A DNA stretch of 64,000 nt from Polaromonas sp. (lineage in GTDB: Bacteria > Pseudomonadota > Gammaproteobacteria > Burkholderiales > Burkholderiaceae_C), in NCBI RefSeq assembly GCF_030680935.1, contig NZ_JAUXUP010000026.1, positions 1-64,000 on the forward strand, written 5' to 3'. Under the pieces are notes generated by a model. That model had not been told where the DNA came from and ran no database searches. It saw nothing but the letters and a program-made list of their open reading frames with translations. The translations under genes and the position numbers were made by a program. Positions 1 through 8,084 of the stretch are shown here, one piece after another; within the stretch, counting starts at the first letter, position 1, and each line of letters begins with the position of its first letter.

Positions 1-50
1 TTCGGTTGCCAGGGCATGGGCCTCTCCTTGCGTTGATCGCAAGCAAGAAG

Positions 51-89
51 TGTTTCCTATGTCCTCGCACACCTGTTTCCCATGTCTCC
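51..89. repeat. Two short direct repeats, possible IS end
   Basis: Two related 16-mers, TGTTTCCTATGTCCTC and TGTTTCCCATGTCTCC, start 23 bp apart at the left edge of the window. Closely spaced subterminal repeats with a TGTTxCCxATGT core are reminiscent of the ends of some Burkholderiales insertion sequences. No transposase is visible because the window begins here. The rest of the first 212 bases holds no gene I can support. Confidence 0.25.
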
Positions 90-212
90 TGTCCATACAG
101 CGACGCAAAAGAAAGTGAGTTGCCGCCGGGCAACCCCCGGCCAGCGAGCGCAGACGAACTAATGAAGCTTTAAAGAGAAACGCGTTCATATCTTCAACCA
201 CGGTCGGACCGC

Positions 213-1382
213 TCAGAACGACCTCGGCAACCCAAGCAGATGCTCCGCCACATAGGAGTAAATGAGGTTGGTGGAAATCGGCGCCACCTGGTACAACCGT
301 GTCTCCCGGAACTTGCGCTCCACGTCATATTCACAGGCAAAGCCAAACCCGCCATGTGTCTGCAAGCACATGTTGGCCGCTTCCCACGAAGCCTTTGCGG
401 CCAGGTACTTCGCCATGTTGGCTTCGGCGCCGCAGGGCTTGCCTGCATCAAACAGCTCGCAAGCCTTGAAGCGCATCAGGTTGGCCGCTTCGGTTTCTAT
501 GTAGGCGTCGGCCATCGGGAACTGCACGCCCTGGTTCTGGCCGATGGGCCGGTTGAAGACGACGCGGTCACTCGCGTAGCGGCGCGCCTTGTCGACAAAC
601 CAGTAGGCGTCGCCAATACATTCGGCGGCGATCAGCGTGCGTTCGGCATTCAGGCCGTCGAGGATGTACTTGAAACCCTTGCCTTCTTCGCCGATCAGGT
701 TCTCCTCGGGGATCTCGAGGTTGTCGAAGAAAACTTCGTTGGTCTCGTGGTTCACCATGTTGAGGATGGGTTGCACCGTCATACCATGGCCGATGGCGTC
801 TTTAAGATTGACGATGAAGATCGACATGCCTTCGGATTTTTTTTTCACGTCAGCCAGTGGCGTGGTGCGCGCCAGCAGGATCATCAGGTCCGAATGCTGG
901 ATGCGAGAAATCCAGACCTTCTGGCCGTTGACGATGTATTTACCGCCCTTCCTGACCGCAGTGGTCTTGAGTTGTGTGGTGTCGGTGCCGGTGGTCGGCT
1001 CGGTGACAGCCATGGATTGCAGACGCAATTCCCCTGTGGCTATCTTCGGCAAGTACAGTTTTTTCTGCGCGTCGGAGCCGTGGCGGAGCAGCGTGCCCAT
1101 GTTGTACATCTGGCCGTGACAGGCACCGGCATTGCCGCCAGCGAAGTTGATCTCTTCCATGATGACGGACGCCTCGGCCAGGCCGAGGCCGGAGCCGCCG
1201 TACTCGGCAGGAATCAGCGCCGCCAGCCAGCCCGCTTCGGTCAGCGCGTTGACAAATGCCTCGGGGTAACCGCGCTCATGGTCGACTTTTTGCCAGTAGG
1301 CGGAATCGAAAGACGCGAGCATGCCGCGCAGGGCCTCGCGCATGTCCTGGTACGCGTCGGGAGTGGGGATTTGTGTTTTCAT
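213..1382 (-). CDS. Acyl-CoA dehydrogenase
   Basis: FAD-dependent acyl-CoA dehydrogenase of 389 residues that would introduce an alpha,beta double bond into a CoA thioester. The usual three-part layout is present: N-terminal helical domain with AALIPAEYGGSG, a middle beta domain with the flavin-contact stretch MAVTEPTTGTDT and WISR, and a C-terminal helical domain ending in GGFGFACEYDVERKFRETR, where the Glu before Tyr-Asp sits at the position of the catalytic base of the medium-chain enzymes. The ORF track begins at a TTG six codons upstream; I prefer the ATG at 1382 because no ribosome site supports the TTG. It is followed upstream by a MaoC/FAS1-type dehydratase in the same orientation 75 bp away, so the pair could perform oxidation and hydration of the same acyl-CoA. 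The substrate cannot be read from sequence. Confidence 0.93.
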   Translation of the reverse strand: MKTQIPTPDAYQDMREALRGMLASFDSAYWQKVDHERGYPEAFVNALTEAGWLAALIPAEYGGSGLGLAEASVIMEEINFAGGNAGACHGQMYNMGTLLRHGSDAQKKLYLPKIATGELRLQSMAVTEPTTGTDTTQLKTTAVRKGGKYIVNGQKVWISRIQHSDLMILLARTTPLADVKKKSEGMSIFIVNLKDAIGHGMTVQPILNMVNHETNEVFFDNLEIPEENLIGEEGKGFKYILDGLNAERTLIAAECIGDAYWFVDKARRYASDRVVFNRPIGQNQGVQFPMADAYIETEAANLMRFKACELFDAGKPCGAEANMAKYLAAKASWEAANMCLQTHGGFGFACEYDVERKFRETRLYQVAPISTNLIYSYVAEHLLGLPRSF

Positions 1383-1457
1383 GAATGGTGTCTTTGGCAA
1401 ACTTTAAAAGTTGTTGTCATCCCGAAGCGATTCCGGGCTCAGCGGGCGCTGAAAGGC

Positions 1458-2339
1458 TCAGGCCAGCGTGGCCGTGGCCTGCATGGTGAGCCAGCCTTCG
1501 TGATCTTCTGTCCAGAGGCTGATGGTCTTGCCATCGGCTGACGGCAGCCCGTGCAGCTTGAAGGGCCAGAGGTCGAACACCGGACGCACCGCGCGAAATT
1601 CGAACTTCAACAGGCGCGCGCCGGGCATGTTTCTGCGCAGCAGGTCGGCCAGCAATGTCGCAATCAGCGGGCCGTGCACGATCAGGCCGGGGTAGCCCTC
1701 GACCTCGGTCACATACTTGCGGTCATAGTGAATGCGGTGGCCGTTGAAGGTCAGCGCGGAATAACGGAACAGCAGCACGTCATCGGGCACGATCTCGCGG
1801 CTCCAGGCGGCGTTTTTGGCCGCGAGCTGCGGCGCCGGCACCGGGTCGCCGGGCTGGGGATTGGCGCGATAAACAATGTCGTGTTCTTCGGTCAGGGCCA
1901 AGCCCTGACGGCTGCGCACCGCATGCTTGACCAGCACAAACACCAGGTCACCGGTGCGTCCCGACTTGTGGGTGACTGACTCGATGCGCGAGGTGCGCGT
2001 CACTGCATCGCCGACCTGCAGCGGCTGCTGCTGCCACTGCAGGCGACCACCAGCCCACATTCGGCGCGGCAGCGGCACTGGCGGCAGGAAACCACCGCGT
2101 TGCGGATGCCCGTCGGGGCCCAGACCGGACTGCCGCGCGGCCGGCAAGAAATACAACCAGTGCCACAGCTCGGGAAGCGTGGTGCCCGGCACCGGATCGG
2201 CGTCGTCCCGGTCCAGCGTGGCGGACAGGGCGCGCACCGGAGCGGCGGTGACGCTGTCGCTGAAGGTTTCGGTCTTGCCGATCCAGCCCTGCAACGTTGT
2301 CAGCATGGCGGCATCCACAGTTCGACAGTCTGAATTCAT
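1458..2339 (-). CDS. FAS1-type MaoC dehydratase/hydratase, mesaconyl-CoA hydratase-like
   Basis: A 293-residue protein resembling the FAS1-like/HTD2 hot-dog dehydratases, the family containing mesaconyl-C4-CoA hydratase and itaconyl-CoA hydratase. Visible features are LQGWIGKTETFSDSVTA at the N-terminus, LPELWHWLYFLP, the GGFLPPVPLPRRMWAGG stretch, and in the second half FRYSALTFNGHRIHYD followed by GLIVHGPLIATLL, the usual hot-dog hydratase signature. The track start at 2474 runs through the LysR-side promoter region; in-frame ATGs at 2348 and 2339 are better and conserved sequence begins just after them. It probably forms a transcription unit with the acyl-CoA dehydrogenase and is divergent from a LysR gene. 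Confidence 0.82.
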   Translation of the reverse strand: MNSDCRTVDAAMLTTLQGWIGKTETFSDSVTAAPVRALSATLDRDDADPVPGTTLPELWHWLYFLPAARQSGLGPDGHPQRGGFLPPVPLPRRMWAGGRLQWQQQPLQVGDAVTRTSRIESVTHKSGRTGDLVFVLVKHAVRSRQGLALTEEHDIVYRANPQPGDPVPAPQLAAKNAAWSREIVPDDVLLFRYSALTFNGHRIHYDRKYVTEVEGYPGLIVHGPLIATLLADLLRRNMPGARLLKFEFRAVRPVFDLWPFKLHGLPSADGKTISLWTEDHEGWLTMQATATLA

Positions 2340-2396
2340 GACGGCCATCGTCGGCCCATGCGCGCTGAAATGCAATCTGTCATTTCCACACCAAGA

Positions 2397-2493
2397 CTTC
2401 TGAAATTTCGAAGGCTGAAAGCAGCTTCTTTGCAAGGGTTTATGGGTTCTCACCTCAGCAGCGAGTGGCGACAAGACTTCGTCAGGTCCGAAG
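2397..2493. promoter_or_regulatory. Two LysR-type dyads in divergent promoter region
   Basis: Between the dehydratase gene and the LysR gene there are two 17-bp dyads with CTTC/GAAG arms: CTTCTGAAATTTCGAAG at 2397-2413 and CTTCGTCAGGTCCGAAG at 2477-2493. They start 80 bp apart. This T-N11-A spacing is typical of LysR-family boxes, and the second lies close to the lysR start at 2521. That they bind the adjacent LysR protein is inference. Confidence 0.5.
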
Positions 2494-2520
2494 ACTCATG
2501 ACTTTCGGTTAGCATGGTGC

Positions 2521-3411
2521 ATGCAATTCGACCTGACGGACCTGCGCCTGTTCGTGGCCACCGCCGACGAGGGCAACATGACCCGGGCTGCCGGACGCCA
2601 GCACCTGTCGCTGGCGGCGGCAAGCGCGCGCATCAAGGCGCTGGAAACACAGTCTGGCCTGAGCCTGCTCTACCGCGAGGCCCGCGGCGTACGTTTGACG
2701 CCGCCGGGAGAAGCGTTTCTTTACCACGCTCGGGGTGTGTTGCGGCAGGCCGATCAGTTACGAACCGACCTGCAGGAGTACGGCGGCGGACTGCGCGGCC
2801 ATTTGCGGGTGTTTGCCAACACCACGGCGGTGACCGACTTTCTACCCGAAATCCTGCCCGGCTTCCTGGCCGAAAACGCCCGAATCAACATCGACCTGCA
2901 GGAGAAACCCAACCCCGAAATTGCACGCGGCGTGCTGGACGGCAGGGCCGACATCGGCATCGTGGCCGGCAAGGTCGACACCCTGGGTCTGGAGTCCATC
3001 CACTTCAGCACCGACCGCCTGGTGCTGGCGACGGCGAAAAACCACCGCTTCGCACGCCGCAAAAAAATTACCTTTGCAGAAACCCTGGACGAGGACGCGG
3101 TAGGCATGCAGCCGGGCAGCACGCTGCAGACATTCCTGGGACAAGTGACCGATGCACTGGGCAAGCCGCTGAAACTGCGCATCCAGCTCTCCAGCTTCGA
3201 TGCGATGTGCCGGATGATTGGCGCGGGGGTCGGGGTCGGCATCGTGCCGGAGTCGGCGGCGCGGCGCAACCAGGCCGCCATGGGTATCTCGTTGATTGAG
3301 CTGACCGATGCCTGGAGTGTGCGTGAGCGCTATATCCTGGTGCGCAACCGCGCAGCCCTGCCCCGCTACGCCGAGTCACTGATAGAGACGCTGTGTGCGC
3401 ACTACCGCTGA
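2521..3411 (+). CDS. LysR family transcriptional regulator
   Basis: A 296-residue LysR-type regulator. The N-terminal winged helix-turn-helix occupies about residues 1-60 (DLRLFVATADEGNMTRAA, then SARIKALETQSGLSLLYRE), followed by the effector-binding domain with VFANTTAVTDFLPEILPGF and the late AGVGVGIVPESAA stretch. It is divergent from the dehydratase/acyl-CoA dehydrogenase pair, and two dyads lie between them, which suggests that it controls that pair and itself. The effector is unknown; a CoA-pathway acid is likely from context. Confidence 0.92.
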   Translation: MQFDLTDLRLFVATADEGNMTRAAGRQHLSLAAASARIKALETQSGLSLLYREARGVRLTPPGEAFLYHARGVLRQADQLRTDLQEYGGGLRGHLRVFANTTAVTDFLPEILPGFLAENARINIDLQEKPNPEIARGVLDGRADIGIVAGKVDTLGLESIHFSTDRLVLATAKNHRFARRKKITFAETLDEDAVGMQPGSTLQTFLGQVTDALGKPLKLRIQLSSFDAMCRMIGAGVGVGIVPESAARRNQAAMGISLIELTDAWSVRERYILVRNRAALPRYAESLIETLCAHYR

Positions 3412-3444
3412 GCTGAGGCGGGCTCTCGCGCCCGGCCTTCGTCC

Positions 3445-3603
3445 TCAGTTGCGCAGCTTGCCGTCGCGCGTGCCCCTGCCCAGCTCCACCTACTTGCGGC
3501 CATGGTGCCGGCTGGATGAATTGGCTACGGTGAAGCCGCCAGTGTCATAACTGCCCTCGGAATGTCACTGCTGCCACGCCGCGCGCACTTGCAAAAAATA
3601 CAT
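3445..3603 (-). pseudogene. Possible decayed C-terminal gene remnant with two in-frame stops
   Basis: Directly after the crotonase stop codon, on the same strand, one frame reads like a protein tail interrupted twice: QVRAAWQQ-stop-HSEGSYDTGGFTVANSSSRHHG, then RK-stop-VELGRGTRDGKLRN-stop. The two internal stops are TGA and TAG, each one base from TGG, so two tryptophan codons may have been lost. I do not recognise the parent family, and the reading could be coincidental. No other gene occupies the 200 bases between 3412 and 3612. Confidence 0.3.
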
Positions 3604-3612
3604 GGCCCGACT

Positions 3613-4401
3613 CTAGCCACCCTTCCAGAGAGGATGTCGTTTTTCAACAAAGGCCGATACGCCTTCATGAAAATCAGTACTGCCGTAACAGCGGCGAATT
3701 AGGTCCTCGTCCGGCGGCAGGTTGGCGCCCACCAGACGGCGCAGGCCTTCCTTGCTGACGCTTTGGGTCACCGGGGCCAGCGCGCTCAGTCGCTGGCAAA
3801 GCGCGCCCGCCAGCGCATCAATCTCGCTGGCGTCCACCCGCTCCAGCAGAAAGCCGCAGGCCAGCGCCTCATCGGCGGTCAGCACCTCGGCCAGCATCAA
3901 CATGCGTTTGACACGCGGCGTGCCAAACACCGCGCAAAGCCGCGACAGATTGGCCACCGACAGGCAGTTGCCCAGGGTTTTGGCAATTGGCACGCCGAAA
4001 CGCGAGCCGGCTGTGGCAATCCGGAAGTCGCAGGCGGTGGCAATCGCCAGGCCGCCGCCTATGGTCCAGCCCTCGATCACGGCGACCGTGGGCATGGGCA
4101 AGGACTCCAGCCGGGCGATGCACTGGTCGATCTGCTTTTCGTAAGCCACGCCGTCCTCGCCGCTGCTGAAGGTGGTGAACTGCTCAATGTCGGTGCCGGC
4201 CACAAAAGCCTGGCCACCGGCGCCGCGAAATGTCACGACCCGCACCGATACGTCGGCCTTGAGCTGCTCGCAGATGGCATTGAGTTGCTCGTACATGGCC
4301 CAGGTCATGGCGTTGCGCGCCGCAGGACGGTCAAACAGCACCGAGGCCACTCCGGCGCTGATGCTCAGGTGGACGCTACCCTTGGTGGCCGCCTCGGTCA
4401 T
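3613..4401 (-). CDS. Enoyl-CoA hydratase/isomerase family protein
   Basis: A 262-residue crotonase-fold protein acting on an acyl-CoA. The oxyanion-hole region AFVAGTDIEQF (about residues 65-75) and the GGGLAIATACDFRIA helix (about 115-130) are clear. The segment that in classical hydratases carries two catalytic glutamates reads RFGVPIAKTLGNCLSVANL, with no glutamate at the usual places, so the reaction may differ from simple hydration (isomerase, lyase or hydrolase members exist). Its ATG overlaps the stop of the upstream CoA-transferase gene by four bases, so the two are co-translated and probably act on the same CoA ester. Confidence 0.88.
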   Translation of the reverse strand: MTEAATKGSVHLSISAGVASVLFDRPAARNAMTWAMYEQLNAICEQLKADVSVRVVTFRGAGGQAFVAGTDIEQFTTFSSGEDGVAYEKQIDQCIARLESLPMPTVAVIEGWTIGGGLAIATACDFRIATAGSRFGVPIAKTLGNCLSVANLSRLCAVFGTPRVKRMLMLAEVLTADEALACGFLLERVDASEIDALAGALCQRLSALAPVTQSVSKEGLRRLVGANLPPDEDLIRRCYGSTDFHEGVSAFVEKRHPLWKGG

Positions 4402-5597
4402 GCTGCAAAAGCCCCCTGCTCGCCCAACGCGGCCTGCTCTTCGGCACTGATGCCCAGCTCGGCCAGCACCTCGGCCGTGTGTTCACCCAGGCGAGGCGGA
4501 TGGCGCCGCACCTGCTGCGGCGTGCCGGACATCTTGACCGCAAAACCAATGTTGGGCACCTTGCCTTCGACCGGGTGGTCGATCTCCATGCGCATCTCGC
4601 GCGCCTTGGCATGGTCGCTCTCAAAGGCTTCGGGGTAGGTCAGGATCGGACCGGCAGGAATGCCGGCTTCCAGAAAAGTGCTGACCCAGTAGTCTTTGGG
4701 CTGGAGGCGAAAACTTTTCTCCAGCTCGACTTCCAGCGCATGGCGGTTGGCAAGCCGCAGCGAGATGGTAGAGAAGCGTTCATCGGCCAACAGCTCTTCG
4801 CGGCCCATCAGCTTGCACAACTGCAGCCAGAGCTTCTGGTTGTTGGCGCCCATCACAAAGTAGCCGTCGGAGCAGGCCATTGCCTGGTAAGGCGCGGTCA
4901 TTTTGTTCGAGGTGCCCAGCGGCTCGGGCGGCTTGCCGGTGCCCCAGTAGTCGCAGATGTCCCAGACCGAAAACGCCAGCGCCGAGTCGAACAGCGACGC
5001 ATCCACATGCTGTCCCTGCCCGCTGGTCTTCGCGCCGATGAACGCGGACAGCGTGGCATACACCGCGAACAGCGCGCAACCAATGTCGGCCACCGGCACG
5101 CCAGCCTTGACCGGTGGGCCACCCGGATACCCGGTGACACTCATCACGCCCGACATGGCCTGCGCCATCAGATCGAAACCGGGCCGGTCCGACCACGGCC
5201 CGGTCTGGCCGAAGCCCGAGATGCTGGTGTAGACCAGGCGCGGGTTGACTTCTTTCAGCACCTCGTAACCCAGCCCCAGTTTTTTCATCGCGCCGGGGCG
5301 GTAGTTCTCCAACAGGATGTCGGCATCTTTTGCCAGCCGCAGCAGCAAGGCCTTGCCTGCCGCCGACTTGAGGTTGAGCGCAACGCTGCGTTTGTTGCGG
5401 TTCATGTTCAGAAAGCCGAGGGAGTCCGGCCCCTTCATCTTGAAGCCCATGGCGCCGCGTGTCTGGTCGCCGCTGCCGGGCGGTTCGATCTTGATGACGT
5501 CGGCGCCCATGTCTGCCAGCAGCATGCAGGCATAGGGGCCAGCCATGACCTGACTGATGTCCAGCACGCGCACCCCCTCCAGGGGAAGTTCTCTCAT
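4398..5597 (-). CDS. Class III CoA-transferase (CaiB/BaiF family)
   Basis: A 399-residue family III CoA-transferase that would move CoA between organic acids. It shows the canonical N-terminus LEGVRVLDISQVMAGPYACMLLADMGADVIKIE, the Asp-containing FDLMAQAMSGVMSVTG segment (the catalytic aspartate lies in this region in the family), and the later GRPHE-equivalent region. It is the middle gene of a minus-strand set: aminotransferase, Bug receptor, this gene, crotonase. A plausible role is activation of an acid captured by the adjacent Bug receptor. Donor and acceptor acids are not determinable here. Confidence 0.92.
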   Translation of the reverse strand: MRELPLEGVRVLDISQVMAGPYACMLLADMGADVIKIEPPGSGDQTRGAMGFKMKGPDSLGFLNMNRNKRSVALNLKSAAGKALLLRLAKDADILLENYRPGAMKKLGLGYEVLKEVNPRLVYTSISGFGQTGPWSDRPGFDLMAQAMSGVMSVTGYPGGPPVKAGVPVADIGCALFAVYATLSAFIGAKTSGQGQHVDASLFDSALAFSVWDICDYWGTGKPPEPLGTSNKMTAPYQAMACSDGYFVMGANNQKLWLQLCKLMGREELLADERFSTISLRLANRHALEVELEKSFRLQPKDYWVSTFLEAGIPAGPILTYPEAFESDHAKAREMRMEIDHPVEGKVPNIGFAVKMSGTPQQVRRHPPRLGEHTAEVLAELGISAEEQAALGEQGAFAA

Positions 5598-5661
5598 GGT
5601 TGTCTGTGTCTTTCAAGGTCCAGGCCAGCGCGGAACCGGCTTAGCCGGGCCGCAGATGGCG

Positions 5662-5691
5662 CCCCCTGAGGGGGAAATGGCCGCCGGCCAT
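5662..5691. repeat. Two tandem perfect hairpins
   Basis: Between the Bug receptor and CoA-transferase genes are two back-to-back inverted repeats: CCCCC-TGA-GGGGG (5662-5674) and ATGGCC-GCC-GGCCAT (5677-5691). There is no T-run, so this is not a typical intrinsic terminator. It could slow or process the polycistronic message, or be a small dispersed palindrome of the genome. Confidence 0.5.
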
Positions 5692-5703
5692 ATCGGGGGG
5701 GAG

Positions 5704-6672
5704 TCAAGACTCTGCCTTGACGCCGCCATCCTTGATGATCTTGGCCCACTTGATCTGCTCGGCGCGCATGAAGTCGCCGAACTTCTCGGTAGAGCCGCCG
5801 CCGTCCTGGGCGCCCGAGGCGGCCAGCTTCTCCATCACGTCCGGCATCTGCATGACCTTGTTGACATCCTCGTTCATGCGCTTGGCCAGGGCCAGCGGCA
5901 TCTTTGCAGGGCCGGCCAGCCCGTACCAGGTGGTCGCCTCAAAGCCGGGGAAACCCGACTCGGCCATGGTCGGCACATTGGCATAGGCCGGCACGCGCTG
6001 CAGCCGCGTCTGCGCGATCGCGATGGCCTTGCCGCTTTTCACATGGGGCGTTGCCGCCGTCATGGTGTCGAAGCTGTACTGGATGGTGCCGCCTATCAGG
6101 TCAGTGAGCATGGGGCCCGAGCCCTTGTAGGGCACATGGATGGCATCAACCTTGGCGGCCAGCTTGAACATTTCAAGCGCCAGGTGCTGGGCAGAGCCGG
6201 TACCGGCCGAGCCGAAACTGACCTTGCCCGGATTGGCGCGGCACAGATCGACCAGGTCCTTCACGGTTTTGGCGGGCTGGTTTTCATTGCAGATCAGCAG
6301 ATTGGGCGTGACACCGACCAGCACCACCGGCTGGAAGTCTTTTGCCGCGTCGTAGTTGACCTTCTGCAAGGCCGGCGTGATGGCCTGGCTGTTGATGTGG
6401 GCCATCAGCAGCGTGGCGCCGTCGCCGGGTTGCTTGGCCACGTAGTCGGCGGCGATGGTGCCCGAGGCGCCCGCCCTGTTCTCGACGATGACCTGCGTTT
6501 TCCACATCTCACCGAGCTTCTGGCCGATGACACGCGCCAGGATGTCGGTGCCGCCGCCGGGTGCGAAGCCGACGATGATGCGCACCGGCCCTGTGGGCAG
6601 GTTCTGCGCCAGGATCAATGAGGGAAAGGCAAGTGCCGCGGCGCCGGCGGTTACGAGGGTTCTGCGTTGCAT
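5704..6672 (-). CDS. Bug-type (TctC family) periplasmic substrate-binding protein
   Basis: A 322-residue tripartite tricarboxylate transporter receptor (Bug family). The start at 6672 is preceded by GGAGA at a good distance and gives a signal peptide, MQRRTLVTAGAAALAFPSLILAQ; the track start at 6816 is too early. Family hallmarks follow: GPVRIIVGFAPGGGTDILARVIGQKL, then VENRAGASGTIAADYVAKQ and IHVPYKGSGPMLTDLIGG. No TctA or TctB partner is beside it, which is common for orphan Bug receptors in Burkholderiales. Its position between an aminotransferase and a CoA-transferase suggests that it delivers, or senses, the organic acid used by that operon. Confidence 0.93.
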   Translation of the reverse strand: MQRRTLVTAGAAALAFPSLILAQNLPTGPVRIIVGFAPGGGTDILARVIGQKLGEMWKTQVIVENRAGASGTIAADYVAKQPGDGATLLMAHINSQAITPALQKVNYDAAKDFQPVVLVGVTPNLLICNENQPAKTVKDLVDLCRANPGKVSFGSAGTGSAQHLALEMFKLAAKVDAIHVPYKGSGPMLTDLIGGTIQYSFDTMTAATPHVKSGKAIAIAQTRLQRVPAYANVPTMAESGFPGFEATTWYGLAGPAKMPLALAKRMNEDVNKVMQMPDVMEKLAASGAQDGGGSTEKFGDFMRAEQIKWAKIIKDGGVKAES

Positions 6673-6748
6673 GGTTTGTCTCCGGTGGGTGTTGAAAATC
6701 GTCAAGGAAGCGGAAAAACGCGGGAAAAGGGGAGAATAAAAACGGCGC

Positions 6749-7969
6749 TCAGGCTGCCTTGCGCAGCGGCACCACAGCGGCGTGGCTGGAAAAATAGTCC
6801 ATCGCCGCCAGCACACCCGAGCCGGCCAGCTTGACGCCGGAGAGCTTAAGGCCCATCTCGCAGCCCGACAGCGCAGCCATCAGGGTGAGGTCGTTGCAGT
6901 CACCGAGGTGGCCGATGCGGAACATTTTTCCCTTGACCTTGCCCAGGCCGGTGCCCAGCGAGCAGTCAAAGCGCTCGTAAATGATCTTGCGCACCGCGTC
7001 GGCGTCCACGCCTTCGGGCGTCATCACGCCGGTCAGAATGGGCGAATACACGGCGGCATCGGCGCACTGGATCTGCAGACCCCAGGCCTTGACTGCCGCG
7101 CGCACACCTTCGGCCCAGCGCTGGTGGCGCGCAAACACCACATCCAGGCCATGCTCCAACAGCATGTCGCAGGCTTCGTTCAGGCCATAAAGCAAATTGG
7201 TGTTGGGCGTGGACGGCCAGTAGCCGGTCTTGTTCATCTCGATGATTTCGTCCCAGGCCCAGAAGGCCTTGGGCAGTTTGGCGGTCTTGCTGGCCTCCAG
7301 CGCCTTGACAGATACCGCATTGAAGCTGATACCGGGTGGCAGCATCAGGCCTTTTTGCGAGCCGCTGATGCTGACATCCACACCCCATTCGTCGTGTTTG
7401 TAGTCCGCGGAGGCCAGGCCGGAGATGGTGTCCACCAGCAGCAGGGCCGGGTGTTTGGCCGCATCCATGGCTTTTCGCACCGCAGCAATGTTGCTGGTCA
7501 CGCCGGTGGAGGTTTCGTTGTGCACGACGCACACCGCCTTGATGCTGTGTTGGGTGTCGGCCTTCAGCCGTTCCTCGATCAGGTCGGCGCGCACGCCGTG
7601 GCGCCAGACTTCCTTGCCGGGATCGCTCATGACTTCGGTCTTCAGGCCGACACGCGCGGCCAGCTTTTGCCACAGCGCTGCAAAGTGGCCAGTCTCGTAC
7701 ATCAGCACATGGTCGCCGGCGCTCAGGGTGTTGACGAGGGCCGCTTCCCAGGCGCCGGTGCCGGATGCCGGGTAAATCATCACCGGCTGTTTTGTCTTGA
7801 AGATTTTCTTGATGTCAGCCAGCACCTTGAGCCCCAGCGCGCCGAACTCCGGGCCGCGGTGGTCGATGGTGGGCAGGCTCAAGGCCCGCAGGATGCGGTC
7901 GGGTACCGGCGAGGGCCCGGGGATTTGCAGAAAGTGGCGGCCAGTGGGGTGGTAGTCGAGCGTCAGCAT
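6749..7969 (-). CDS. Class V aminotransferase, serine/alanine-glyoxylate type
   Basis: A 406-residue PLP enzyme of the serine-glyoxylate/alanine-glyoxylate aminotransferase group. Visible features: N-terminal GRHFLQIPGPSPVPDRIL, the phosphate-binding PASGTGAWEAAL, the LLVDTISGLASADYKHDEWGVD segment and the PLP lysine in SGSQKGLMLPPG near residue 200. The track start at 8071 would overlap the operator region; the ATG at 7969 starts at the family's usual place. It heads the minus-strand set (Bug, CoA-transferase, crotonase) and is divergent from gntR. Serine + glyoxylate to hydroxypyruvate + glycine is the family's common reaction; the real substrate pair is inference. Confidence 0.92.
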   Translation of the reverse strand: MLTLDYHPTGRHFLQIPGPSPVPDRILRALSLPTIDHRGPEFGALGLKVLADIKKIFKTKQPVMIYPASGTGAWEAALVNTLSAGDHVLMYETGHFAALWQKLAARVGLKTEVMSDPGKEVWRHGVRADLIEERLKADTQHSIKAVCVVHNETSTGVTSNIAAVRKAMDAAKHPALLLVDTISGLASADYKHDEWGVDVSISGSQKGLMLPPGISFNAVSVKALEASKTAKLPKAFWAWDEIIEMNKTGYWPSTPNTNLLYGLNEACDMLLEHGLDVVFARHQRWAEGVRAAVKAWGLQIQCADAAVYSPILTGVMTPEGVDADAVRKIIYERFDCSLGTGLGKVKGKMFRIGHLGDCNDLTLMAALSGCEMGLKLSGVKLAGSGVLAAMDYFSSHAAVVPLRKAA

Positions 7970-7999
7970 AAGAAACACAATCAATGAAGGTTTGTCATT

Positions 8000-8013
8000 T
8001 TTTGCATACAAAA
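8000..8013. promoter_or_regulatory. Predicted GntR operator 1
   Basis: TTTTGCATACAAAA is a near-perfect palindrome of the TTTTGyATrCAAAA form expected for FCD-type GntR regulators. It lies 31 bp upstream of the aminotransferase ATG, where a bound repressor would block leftward transcription. An identical copy lies 64 bp to the right. Confidence 0.72.
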
Positions 8014-8063
8014 TCTTTTTGTCAAGCGGCTCAACCCTGAACAGCAGGTTTGACACCTCATCT

Positions 8064-8077
8064 TTTTGCATACAAAA
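8064..8077. promoter_or_regulatory. Predicted GntR operator 2
   Basis: A second exact copy of TTTTGCATACAAAA, with identity extending to 17 bp, ends seven bases before the gntR ATG. Occupancy would block the gntR/dehydrogenase promoter or translation start, so autoregulation is likely. The 64-bp centre-to-centre spacing is about six helical turns and would allow cooperative or looped binding. Confidence 0.72.
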
Positions 8078-8084
8078 TCAACCT

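Noticed and set aside
240-1541. 433-residue plus-strand ORF
   Set aside because: Shadow of the acyl-CoA dehydrogenase on the other strand; the protein has no recognisable motif, whereas the minus-strand one is a clear family member.
4479-5669. 396-residue plus-strand ORF
   Set aside because: Antisense shadow of the CoA-transferase; histidine/arginine-rich composition typical of such shadows in high-GC DNA.
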